Below, in pieces: positions 5,371 to 11,092 of a stretch of 11,092 bases of DNA (position 1 is the first letter of the stretch; each line of letters begins with the position of its first letter). A program made the position numbers and the translations under genes. The notes under the pieces are model-generated. The model did not search any database, was not told the DNA's origin, and saw only the letters and a program-made list of their open reading frames with translations. The stretch comes from Anaerolineales bacterium. GTDB taxonomy: Bacteria > Chloroflexota > Anaerolineae > Anaerolineales > UBA6663. Location: contig JAGOBN010000060.1 in the NCBI GenBank assembly GCA_017999235.1, forward strand, positions 1 to 11,092, written 5' to 3'.

Positions 5371-6168
5371 CTAGCGCGCCGCCGGCGCCAGCATGGCATA
5401 CAGCATGATGCCGGTGGCCACCGCCAGGTTGAGCGAGGTCACCCGGCCCGTCATCGGCAGGCGCACCATCACATCACAATTTGATTCCTGGGCCGGGGTC
5501 AGCCCTTCGCGCTCGCTGCCCATCAGCAGAATGGTGGGGCGCGGATAAGCGGCGGCGCGGTAATCCACCGGAGCCGTTTCCGCCGTCCCCACCAGCCGGT
5601 AGCCCTGCGGCCGGAACCAGGCCGCCAGTTCCGGGAAGGTGACGCTGACCACGGGCATCCAGAACATGGCCCCCAGGCTGGCGCGCACGGCGTTGGGGTG
5701 CGTGGGGTCGGCGCCGCCATCCAGCAGGATCAGGCCGCTGGCGCCGACGGCGTCAATGGTGCGCATCACCGTGCCGATGTTGCCGGGGTCCTGCGGGTTG
5801 GCCAGGGCCACCAGCCAGGGATGCTGGGCCGGCGCGAGCGCGGCCAGGGTGAGCGCCGGCCGGCGGACCACCGCTAGCAGGCCCTGCGGGTTGTCCTTGT
5901 CGGCCAGGGAGCGGAAGATGTCGGTGGCCAGCGCGTAGCACAGCCGGCCGCGCGCCGCCTGCTCCGCCACCAGGTCGCGCGCGAACACGCTTTTGAGCAG
6001 CTCCGGCGCGTAACACACATACTCGATCTGCGCGCCGGCCGAAACCGCCTCGCCCACATGCCGGATGCCTTCCACCACGAACAGCCCGGTCTCATCGCGG
6101 ATTTTGCGCTGCTGGAGCTGGCGGACCTGTTTGATGTGCGGGTTACGGGGATTGGTAAGCGTGACCAT
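5371..6168 (-). CDS. SpoU/TrmH-family RNA 2'-O-ribose methyltransferase
   Basis: The 265-aa product should transfer a methyl group from S-adenosylmethionine to a ribose 2'-OH in rRNA or tRNA. An N-terminal substrate-binding part of about 105 residues (containing FVVEGIRHVGEA, 30-41) precedes the knotted SPOUT domain. The three family motifs are intact: NPQDPGNIGTVMRT (124-137), LLMGSEREGL (214-223) and RLPMTGRVTSLNLAVATG (236-253). The N-terminal domain and length point to the 23S rRNA methyltransferase branch (RlmB/TsnR-like) rather than TrmL; the exact target base cannot be told from sequence. There is no Shine-Dalgarno before the ATG at 6168, but a TACAAT lies 10 nt upstream, so the mRNA may be leaderless. 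It is divergent from the dehydrogenase gene, with 79 nt between starts. Confidence 0.92.
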   Translation of the reverse strand: MVTLTNPRNPHIKQVRQLQQRKIRDETGLFVVEGIRHVGEAVSAGAQIEYVCYAPELLKSVFARDLVAEQAARGRLCYALATDIFRSLADKDNPQGLLAVVRRPALTLAALAPAQHPWLVALANPQDPGNIGTVMRTIDAVGASGLILLDGGADPTHPNAVRASLGAMFWMPVVSVTFPELAAWFRPQGYRLVGTAETAPVDYRAAAYPRPTILLMGSEREGLTPAQESNCDVMVRLPMTGRVTSLNLAVATGIMLYAMLAPAAR

Positions 6169-6178
6169 GGTGGCGCCG

Positions 6179-6184
6179 ATTGTA
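6179..6184 (-). promoter_or_regulatory. Candidate -10 (TACAAT) of the methyltransferase gene
   Basis: On the minus strand TACAAT matches five of six consensus bases. Only 10 nt separate it from the ATG, so transcription would start about 3-4 nt before the start codon. This agrees with the absence of a ribosome binding site. No clear -35 is seen. Confidence 0.4.
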
Positions 6185-6247
6185 CTACCAGCCGCGCCCG
6201 GTTTGGGCTAAGATGCCGGGATCACCCCCCTGATTCAAGAGCCGCCC

Positions 6248-7225
6248 ATGCCTATCACCGTTCATCTCCTGGAAACGTTCGAGCCGGAAGTCATGGAACA
6301 CCTGCGCGCCCGCTTGAGCGCCGCGGTCCAGCTCAGCGCCGGCCCGCAGGTCCCGGCGGACACCGAGCTGCTGGTGGCCAACGCGCCGGACCGCGCCCAC
6401 CTCACCGCCAGCCCCGCGCTGCGCGCCGTGATCGTGCCGTTCACGGGCGTGCCGGAGCCGCTGCGGGCCTTGCTGCTGGAGTTTCCGGCGCTCAGCCTGC
6501 ACAACAGCCGCTGGCCCACCATCCCCACCGCCGAGGGCGCGCTGACCTTGCTGCTGGCCGCGGCCAAGTTTGTGGTGCCGGCCGACCGCGCCTTCCGCCA
6601 GCATAATTGGGAAATGCGCTATCGGCCCAGCCCGTCCATCCTGCTGGCCGGCAAAACCGTTGCGGTGCTGGGTTTTGGCGCCATTGGGCAGCGGGTGGGC
6701 GGGATGTGCCACGGGCTGGGGATGCGCGTGCTGGGCGTGCGCCGCACCGCCGGCCGGCCGCCGGCGCTCGATTACCCGGCCGAGGTCCATCCGGTGAGCG
6801 CGCTGCGCGCCGTGCTGCCGCAGGCCCAGGTGCTCATCATCACCCTGCCCCTGACGGCGGAGACCCGTGACTTGATTGGCGCGGAGGAACTGGCCCTGCT
6901 GGCCCGGCCGGCCTTCCTGGTCAACGTCGGGCGCGCGGCCGTGATTCAGGAGGCCGCGCTGTATAACGCCCTGCGGGACGGCCCGCTCACGGCCGCCGGC
7001 CTGGATGTGTGGTATGCGTACCCCACGGACGCGGCCAGCCGCGCCCACACCCCGCCGGCGCAGTATCCGTTTCACGAGCTCGAGAACGTGGTCCTCAGCC
7101 CGCACCGCATCGATCTGGTGCGCGAGCACCATGCGCGCCTGGCCGAGGAACTGGCCCAGACCCTCAACGCCGCCGCGCGCGGCGAGCCGCTGCCCAACCG
7201 CGTGGACGTGGCCGCCGGCTACTAA
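6248..7225 (+). CDS. D-isomer-specific 2-hydroxyacid dehydrogenase family protein
   Basis: The 325-aa product has the two-part fold of NAD(P)-dependent D-2-hydroxyacid dehydrogenases, whose members reduce 2-keto acids or oxidise 2-hydroxy acids. The cofactor loop is GFGAIG (142-147). The second strand ends VRRT (164-167), and the arginines where NAD enzymes have an Asp hint at NADP use. Of the usual Arg/Glu/His catalytic set, Arg229 (in NVGRAA) and His286 (in LSPHR) are present. The Glu of the DVxxxEP motif is replaced: the sequence is LDVWYAYP, with Tyr258 in its place. I recall similar DVWYxYP proteins, so this is probably a conserved subfamily and not an error, but its substrate is not known to me. 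The start has no good ribosome binding site. It stands alone, with 197 nt before the next gene. Confidence 0.88.
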   Translation: MPITVHLLETFEPEVMEHLRARLSAAVQLSAGPQVPADTELLVANAPDRAHLTASPALRAVIVPFTGVPEPLRALLLEFPALSLHNSRWPTIPTAEGALTLLLAAAKFVVPADRAFRQHNWEMRYRPSPSILLAGKTVAVLGFGAIGQRVGGMCHGLGMRVLGVRRTAGRPPALDYPAEVHPVSALRAVLPQAQVLIITLPLTAETRDLIGAEELALLARPAFLVNVGRAAVIQEAALYNALRDGPLTAAGLDVWYAYPTDAASRAHTPPAQYPFHELENVVLSPHRIDLVREHHARLAEELAQTLNAAARGEPLPNRVDVAAGY

Positions 7226-7330
7226 GCGCCCTGTCCGCCCAAGCCCGAGGGACCCGGATTGCCCTTTTTAAGCGCCAGCCTGACCATGACGGTCCAGCGC
7301 CATCCGGCGGACGGGGCACGAAACTGCCGC

Positions 7331-7361
7331 TTGACTCTCCCGTTACCCGAGACTGTATCGT
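7331..7361 (+). promoter_or_regulatory. MerR-type promoter with 19-bp spacer
   Basis: TTGACT (7331-7336) and TATCGT (7356-7361) are separated by 19 bp, longer than the normal 17 and typical of promoters twisted open by MerR regulators. The spacer holds an imperfect dyad, ACTCTC (7334-7339) and GAGACT (7349-7354), with one mismatch in six. It lies 61 nt upstream of the MerR-type gene, so autoregulation of this gene and the next is likely. Confidence 0.7.
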
Positions 7362-7379
7362 TGGGGTGAAGCTTCGGAA

Positions 7380-7407
7380 GCGGGGCCGCCAGCGCTGACG
7401 GCCCCGC
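7380..7407 (+). other. Leader hairpin before the MerR-type gene
   Basis: A perfect 9-bp GC-rich stem (gcggggccg with cggccccgc) closes over a 10-nt loop, 15 nt before the ATG. No T-run follows, so it is not a normal terminator. It lies in the predicted 5' leader next to a weak ribosome binding site (aaagaa) and could limit translation or stabilise the mRNA. Confidence 0.55.
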
Positions 7408-7422
7408 GCAGAAAGAACCGGC

Positions 7423-8247
7423 ATGCTCAAAATCGGGGATTTCTCAAAGCTCAGCCAGGTCTCCATCCAGACCCTGCGCCACTACGACGACCTGGGTCTG
7501 CTCCGGCCGGCCGAGGTGGATCGGTTCACCGGCTACCGCTACTACACGGCCAGCCAGTTGCCGCGCCTCAACCGTATCCTGGCGCTCAAAGACCTCGGCT
7601 TCGCGCTGGACCAGATCGCGCCGCTGCTGGAGGCGGGTGTTTCGCCCGAACAGCTGCGCGGGATGCTGCGCCTGCGCCAGGCCGAACAGCTGGCGCGGGT
7701 GCAGGCGGAGCAAGAACGCCTGGCGCGGGTGCAGGCCCGGCTGAACCAGATCGAACAGGAGAACGCCATGTCCCAATATGAAGTTGTGCTCAAAACCGTC
7801 GAACCCCTGCGCGTCGCCGCCGTGCGCGGCATCATCCCCGCCTATAGCCAGCAGGACGCGCTCTGGAGCGAGCTGTATACCTATCTCGGCCGGCGTCAGG
7901 CCCAATTCGCCGGCCCGTGTCTGACCATTTACTACGAGGACGGCTATACGGAACGGGATGTGGACGCCGAGGTTTGCCAGCCCATCAGCGGGCCGCTGCC
8001 AGCCGGCGACCGCGTCCAGGTCCGCGAGATCCCGGGCGGCACCCTGGCCTGCACCATCCATCACGGTCCGTATGCCACGCTGAGCCGGGCCTATGACGCC
8101 CTCATCCGGTGGATGGAAGCCAACGGCTACCGCCTGGCCGGGCCTTCGCGCGACGTTTACCTAGAGGCCAAGGGCGGCGGCAGCCAGACCGATGCCGATT
8201 GCGTGACCGAAGTGCAGCTGCCGGTGGAACGGATCGACGCCCGCTAA
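7423..8247 (+). CDS. MerR-family regulator with GyrI-like effector domain
   Basis: The 274-aa product begins with a MerR winged helix (residues 1 to about 70; KIGDFSKLSQVSIQTLRHYD and the GYRYY wing). A long coiled coil follows (about 77-114; it contains ARVQ twice, coded by a repeated 17-nt stretch). The GyrI-like small-molecule domain spans about 118-270, with HHGPYATL (213-220) and TEVQLPVE (262-269). This is the layout of BmrR-type drug sensors. There is no cysteine metal site in the dimer helix, so a metal sensor is unlikely. The Glu in TEVQLPVE corresponds to the region of the buried acidic residues used by such domains for ligand contact. The gene sits behind a 19-bp-spacer promoter and is followed 29 nt later by a free GyrI-like gene, probably co-transcribed. 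The ligand is unknown. Confidence 0.93.
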   Translation: MLKIGDFSKLSQVSIQTLRHYDDLGLLRPAEVDRFTGYRYYTASQLPRLNRILALKDLGFALDQIAPLLEAGVSPEQLRGMLRLRQAEQLARVQAEQERLARVQARLNQIEQENAMSQYEVVLKTVEPLRVAAVRGIIPAYSQQDALWSELYTYLGRRQAQFAGPCLTIYYEDGYTERDVDAEVCQPISGPLPAGDRVQVREIPGGTLACTIHHGPYATLSRAYDALIRWMEANGYRLAGPSRDVYLEAKGGGSQTDADCVTEVQLPVERIDAR

Positions 8248-8276
8248 AAGGACCGCGCCGGCTCAGGAGGCTGACG

Positions 8277-8888
8277 ATGGCTACACTCGACTTCAAGCGC
8301 GAGCAAAAAGACCTATACAGCGCTTCGGCCACAGCGCCGGCCCTGGTGACGGTGCCGGCCATGCAGTTCCTGATGATCGACGGGCGCGGCGATCCCAACA
8401 CCTCGGCCGAGTATCAGGCCGCGGTGGAGGCGCTGTTCGCCGCCGCATACACCATCAAGTTCAAGGTGAAGCGCGGGGCGGCCGGCGTGGATTACGGGGT
8501 CTTGCCGCTGGAAGGGCTGTGGTGGGTGGATGATTTGCGCGATCTGGACGACCGCGCCCAGTGGCAGTGGACGATGATGATCCGGCAGCCCCCGCCCGTC
8601 ACCGCCGCGCTGGTGCGGGCCGCGCTGGCGGAGACGGCGGCCAAGAAGTCGTTGAGCGCGCTGTCCGGCCTGCGGTTTGAGAAGTACGCCGAAGGCCGCG
8701 CCGCCCAGATTCTGCACGTCGGCCCGTATGCGGCTGAAAAGCCAACCATCGACAGGCTGCACGCTTTCATTCATGCCAGCGGCTGCCAGCTGCGCGGCCG
8801 GCACCATGAGCTCTACCTGAGCGACGCGCGGAAGACCGCGCCGGCCAAGCTCAGGACCATTCTCCGCCAGCCGGTCGAGAAAGCCTGA
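8277..8888 (+). CDS. Free-standing GyrI-like small-molecule-binding protein
   Basis: The 203-aa product (MATLDFKREQKDLY...) belongs to the GyrI-like group that lacks a DNA-binding domain. Visible marks are FLMIDGRGDPN (31-41), LEGLWW (78-83), HVGPYAAEKPTIDRLHAF (147-164) and the C-terminal HHELYLSDARKT (176-187). ATG at 8277 is chosen because AGGAGG lies 6 nt upstream and the family begins here. An upstream in-frame ATG at 8109 would run inside the MerR-type gene. Members of this superfamily bind drugs, and some are reported to hydrolyse cyclopropane-bearing DNA alkylators, so a sequestering or detoxifying role under the adjacent regulator is plausible. This is inference from family and context. 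The stop lies 28 nt from the convergent ComB-like gene. Confidence 0.9.
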   Translation: MATLDFKREQKDLYSASATAPALVTVPAMQFLMIDGRGDPNTSAEYQAAVEALFAAAYTIKFKVKRGAAGVDYGVLPLEGLWWVDDLRDLDDRAQWQWTMMIRQPPPVTAALVRAALAETAAKKSLSALSGLRFEKYAEGRAAQILHVGPYAAEKPTIDRLHAFIHASGCQLRGRHHELYLSDARKTAPAKLRTILRQPVEKA

Positions 8889-8916
8889 TCTGGGACGCTT
8901 GACCCGCGCCCGGCCG

Positions 8917-9609
8917 TCAGGCCGGCGTCACCTCCAAATAATCCGCCGCGCGCCGCGCCACCATGGGCTGGGCCAGCGCATTCAGCGCCGTGCAGCACTC
9001 CAGGTCGGCCTCAAACTGGCGCACCGCCCAGGCCGGCCAGCCGAAATCCCCCGGCCCCGGCTCGATGCGGGTCCGGCCGGCCGCGCGCACGCGTTCCAGG
9101 TAGGGGGCCGGATCCGGCCAGGCGCCGCGCAGGCCGGCCGCCAGATACTCGGCGCAGGCCTGGTCTTCGTCCTGGGTGTGGTCGGTGGGCAGCAGGGTCA
9201 CGGCGGCCTCCCCACCCAGGGCCTGCACGTAGTTCACCGTCGCCGCAGCGTTGACAAAGCTGGCGGCCAGGAGCACTTCGGCGCTGACACTGCGCACCAG
9301 ACCTTGAGTGCCGGCGCCGGTGCGCTGGATCAGGCGCCGGCCGCGCAAGTCCTGGCCGATCAGGGCCGAGGGTGAATTGCCGAAGTCGAAGCCGGCCGGG
9401 GGCAGGCCGTTGACTTCGCCCATCACCAGCGCGGCGGGCCAGCGCGCGCGCCAGCCCAGCGCCTCCGCCACGCCGCCCACCGGCACAATCTGTGCGGCGC
9501 CGGCCTTGAACGCGAAGGCGGCCGTGGTAAAGGCGCGGATCACATCAATGACCACGACGACGCCGCGCGCCGCGCCGCAGGTCGTCAGGGTGGCGAAGCG
9601 GATTTCCAT
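8917..9609 (-). CDS. 2-phosphosulfolactate phosphatase (ComB) family protein
   Basis: The 230-aa product has the family pattern: VVVIDVIRAFTTAAFAFKAG near the N-terminus (residues about 17-36), LVMGEVNG with FDFGNSP (about 61-79), and QRTGAGTQGL (about 93-102). ComB removes phosphate from 2-phosphosulfolactate, a step of coenzyme M or sulfolactate synthesis. Many bacteria carry the gene without that pathway, so its true substrate here is open. The start at 9609 (MEIRFATL) is preferred over an ATG at 9663 because AGGAGGG lies 5 nt upstream of it, and the extra N-terminus would be Arg-rich and unlike the family. It follows ileS but is separated from it by a terminator, so it likely has its own promoter. 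No other coenzyme M gene is in view. Confidence 0.85.
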   Translation of the reverse strand: MEIRFATLTTCGAARGVVVVIDVIRAFTTAAFAFKAGAAQIVPVGGVAEALGWRARWPAALVMGEVNGLPPAGFDFGNSPSALIGQDLRGRRLIQRTGAGTQGLVRSVSAEVLLAASFVNAAATVNYVQALGGEAAVTLLPTDHTQDEDQACAEYLAAGLRGAWPDPAPYLERVRAAGRTRIEPGPGDFGWPAWAVRQFEADLECCTALNALAQPMVARRAADYLEVTPA

Positions 9610-9661
9610 TTTGACCCTCCTCCGGCCCCGCCGGCCGGGCTGCTGATTGAAGCGTGGATCC

Positions 9662-9694
9662 AAAAAGGCCCGGCCGCTTCGGACGGCCGGGCCT
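9662..9694 (-). terminator. Rho-independent terminator of ileS
   Basis: On the minus strand an 11-bp perfect stem (AGGCCCGGCCG with CGGCCGGGCCT) closes over a 7-nt loop and runs into TTTTT. It begins 7 nt after the ileS stop codon and lies upstream of the ComB-like start. Confidence 0.92.
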
Positions 9695-9701
9695 CACGGG
9701 G

Positions 9702-11092
9702 CTATTTCGCAGAGCGCGGTTTCGGTTTGGCCTTCGCCTTCGCCCGAGGCTTGGGCGCCGGCTTGGTCTTGGGCTTCGCGGCCTTCTTCGTGGCCGGCTT
9801 CGTGGCTTTCTTCGCGGCCTTCTTCGCGGCCGGCTTGGCTTTGGCCTTCGTGGCTTTCTTCGTGGCCGGCTTCGTGGCTTTCTTCGCGGCCGGCTTGGTC
9901 TTGGGCTTCGCGGCCTTCTTCGTGGCCGGCTTGGCCTTCGTGGCTTTCTTCGCGGCCGGCTTGGCTTTGGCCTTCGTGGCCTTCTTCGCGGCCGGCTTGG
10001 CCTTAACAATCACCACCCGCACCTTCTCGCCGTCGAAGGCGTCCTCGGCCGTGGCCGCCCCGTCCGGCCCGCCGCCCGCCGACAGCGCCACGCTGAGCGT
10101 CTCGGCCTGGATGTACTCGGCGTGGGTCATCACTGCCGCCGCCAGGCCCGGCGAGGCAATAAAGTACGTGGCGATGCGGTCGGCGATGTCAAAGCCCGCG
10201 CTCTTCCGCAGATCCTGCACCCGGCGCACAAACTCGCGCGCCAGGCCCTCGGCGCGCAGGGCCGGCGTGACGGCCGTATCCAGCGCCACCACGTACTCGC
10301 CCTCGGCCCGCACCGCGAAACCGGGCTTGGGCTGGGGGGTGATGATCACATCGCCGGCCGTCAGCTCGGCCAGTTGGCCGTCCACATCCAGCGCCAGCTT
10401 CTGGCCGGAGCGCAGGATGTTGACGGCGGCCTGCGGGTTGGCGTCGGTCAGCGCGGCGCGCACCTTGGGGAAGAGCGGCCCAAACTTGGGGCCGAGCGCG
10501 CGGTTATCGGGCATGAGCTTGTAGGTCACCAGTTCGGCCTCGTCCGCCGCAAACTCCAGCGCCTTGACGTTCAGCTCATCCGTGATCAGGGCGCGCATGT
10601 GGGAGAGGCGCTCGCGCTGGGCCGGCGGCGCCACCACCACCACCCGTCCCAACGGCTGGCGCACCTTCAGGCTGCCGGCGGCGCGCACCGCATGGCCAAG
10701 CGTCACCACCATGCGGGCGGCGCTCATCTCCGCCAGGAGCGTCTCATCCACCAGCGCTTCGTCCACCTCCGGCCAGGCGCAGTGGTGAACGCTTTCCGGC
10801 GCCGACGCGTCCACGGCGCGGACCAGGTTCTGGTACATCTGCTCGGTGGCAAACGGCACCATCGGCGCCAGCAGCTTGGTCAGTGTCACCAGCACCTGGT
10901 AGAGCGTGCTGTAGGCGGCCTGCTTGTCGGCGTCCGAGTCGCTGACACTTACGGATTTCCAGAAGCGCCGGCGCGAGCGCCGCACGTACCAGTTGCTCAG
11001 ATCATCCAAGAAAGCTTCCACCGGGGCCGTGGCCTTGTAGATCTGGTAATCGTCCAGGGCGGCGGTGACCTCGGCGATCACCTGCTGCAGAC
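9702..11092 (-). CDS. ileS: Isoleucyl-tRNA synthetase, 3' part, with Lys-rich tail
   Basis: The reading frame is open through the right edge (the last codons there read LQQV), so the 5' part with the HIGH and KMSKS motifs is outside. What is seen is the anticodon-binding domain, with LSNWYVRRSRRRFW (about 10959-11000) and SLKVRQPLGR (about 10645-10674). The C-terminal region of the long, eukaryote-like IleS type (DUF5915-like) follows, with VALDTAVTPALRAEGLAREF and VRRVQDLRKSAGFDIADRI. Cytoplasmic; it loads isoleucine on tRNA-Ile. The usual end, near VRVVIVK, is followed without a break by 100 residues made almost only of Lys, Ala, Pro and Thr (9705-10004). The tail has about 40 Lys, two Arg, and no acidic or aromatic residue. 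The tail resembles histone H1 and AlgP-type tails and may raise RNA affinity. A terminator follows the stop. Confidence 0.95.
   Translation of the reverse strand, partial: LQQVIAEVTAALDDYQIYKATAPVEAFLDDLSNWYVRRSRRRFWKSVSVSDSDADKQAAYSTLYQVLVTLTKLLAPMVPFATEQMYQNLVRAVDASAPESVHHCAWPEVDEALVDETLLAEMSAARMVVTLGHAVRAAGSLKVRQPLGRVVVVAPPAQRERLSHMRALITDELNVKALEFAADEAELVTYKLMPDNRALGPKFGPLFPKVRAALTDANPQAAVNILRSGQKLALDVDGQLAELTAGDVIITPQPKPGFAVRAEGEYVVALDTAVTPALRAEGLAREFVRRVQDLRKSAGFDIADRIATYFIASPGLAAAVMTHAEYIQAETLSVALSAGGGPDGAATAEDAFDGEKVRVVIVKAKPAAKKATKAKAKPAAKKATKAKPATKKAAKPKTKPAAKKATKPATKKATKAKAKPAAKKAAKKATKPATKKAAKPKTKPAPKPRAKAKAKPKPRSAK
9705..10004 (-). repeat. Lys/Ala/Pro repeat tract coding the IleS tail
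   Basis: The tract codes exactly 100 residues. The octapeptide KPA[AT]KKA[AT] occurs seven times, spaced by short KA or KPKT units. At DNA level an exact 44-nt direct repeat is seen at 9757-9800 and 9889-9932, and shorter copies overlap throughout. The pattern points to growth by slippage or unequal exchange, with length likely to vary between strains. Confidence 0.9.

Noticed and set aside
5202..5399. 65-aa minus-strand ORF with a CHTCH haem-like motif
   Set aside because: It overlaps the methyltransferase 3' end in another frame, has no signal peptide or ribosome site, and has shadow-like Arg/Ser/Pro composition. The motif is probably chance from the tandem atgacacg repeat.
7247..7269. Possible terminator after the dehydrogenase gene (aggg/ccct with a T-run)
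   Set aside because: The stem is only four base pairs with a 10-nt loop; too weak to call despite TTTTT at 7265-7269.
8109..8276. N-terminal extension of the free GyrI-like protein from ATG 8109
   Set aside because: The extension lies inside the MerR-type gene in another frame, is Arg/Gly-rich, and the ATG at 8277 has an ideal AGGAGG.
8911..8924. Short hairpin cggcc-gtca-ggccg between the convergent GyrI-like and ComB-like genes
   Set aside because: It overlaps the ComB-like stop codon, has no T-run, and is explained by the general excess of GGCCGG in the window.
9610..9663. N-terminal extension of the ComB-like protein from ATG 9663
   Set aside because: The 18 extra residues are Arg/Gly/Gln-rich and run over its own ribosome site AGGAGGG, and the family starts at MEIRF.
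9545..10009. Minus-strand and plus-strand ORFs made of Arg/Pro or Trp/Ser repeats across the tail tract
   Set aside because: They are other-frame readings of the Lys/Ala/Pro repeat of IleS, not separate genes.
1..11092. CRISPR array, tRNA or rRNA genes, insertion sequences
   Set aside because: No regularly spaced repeats, no tRNA-like cloverleaf and no transposase-like ORF were seen; the only tandem repeat is coding.

Overview
This is a GC-rich (roughly 70% by eye), gene-dense stretch of a bacterial chromosome. The gene set fits a member of the Chloroflexota (Anaerolineae-like): an archaeal-type isopentenyl phosphate kinase, a quinone-linked NrfD/ferredoxin/multiheme cytochrome module, a ComB-family phosphatase, and an isoleucyl-tRNA synthetase of the long type with a C-terminal DUF5915-like region. 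This assignment is an inference from gene content; there is no rRNA or other marker here to prove it.

Layout. (i) 1-115 is a perfect inverted repeat with 41-nt arms that touches the window edge and sits just upstream of an isopentenyl phosphate kinase gene (127-954, +). (ii) A two-TM protein of unknown function (963-1475, -) converges on it. (iii) A minus-strand operon runs from about 5000 down to a rho-independent terminator at 1539-1574. Its order is a 34-aa membrane peptide, a small six-cysteine membrane protein with two CWEV motifs, an octaheme cytochrome c, a Tat-exported 16-Cys ferredoxin, and an NrfD-type quinone-site membrane protein. (iv) A 370-nt gene-free region (5001-5370) carries a candidate promoter and several inverted repeats. 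(v) An rRNA/tRNA 2'-O-methyltransferase of the SpoU family (5371-6168, -) is divergent from a D-2-hydroxyacid dehydrogenase-family gene (6248-7225, +). (vi) A MerR-type regulator with a GyrI-like ligand domain (7423-8247, +) is followed by a free-standing GyrI-like protein (8277-8888, +), behind a promoter with the 19-bp spacer typical of MerR control. (vii) A ComB-like phosphatase (8917-9609, -) follows, then the 3' part of ileS (9702 to window end, -), whose product ends in a 100-residue Lys/Ala/Pro tail.

How the genes work together. The operon at 1605-5000 is the most interesting unit. Cytochrome, Tat-ferredoxin and NrfD are the classic parts of complexes that move electrons between the quinone pool and periplasmic partners (NrfBCD, DsrJOP and Hmc types). 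No catalytic subunit is encoded in the operon. The cytochrome has eight CXXCH sites and exactly eight other histidines, which suits a pure electron wire. Two tiny membrane proteins with matching transmembrane segments, one never likely to be called by a gene finder, lead the operon. The MerR/GyrI pair looks like a self-contained small-molecule sensing or detoxification unit. The lysine-rich tail on IleS is a clear add-on to an otherwise ordinary housekeeping enzyme.
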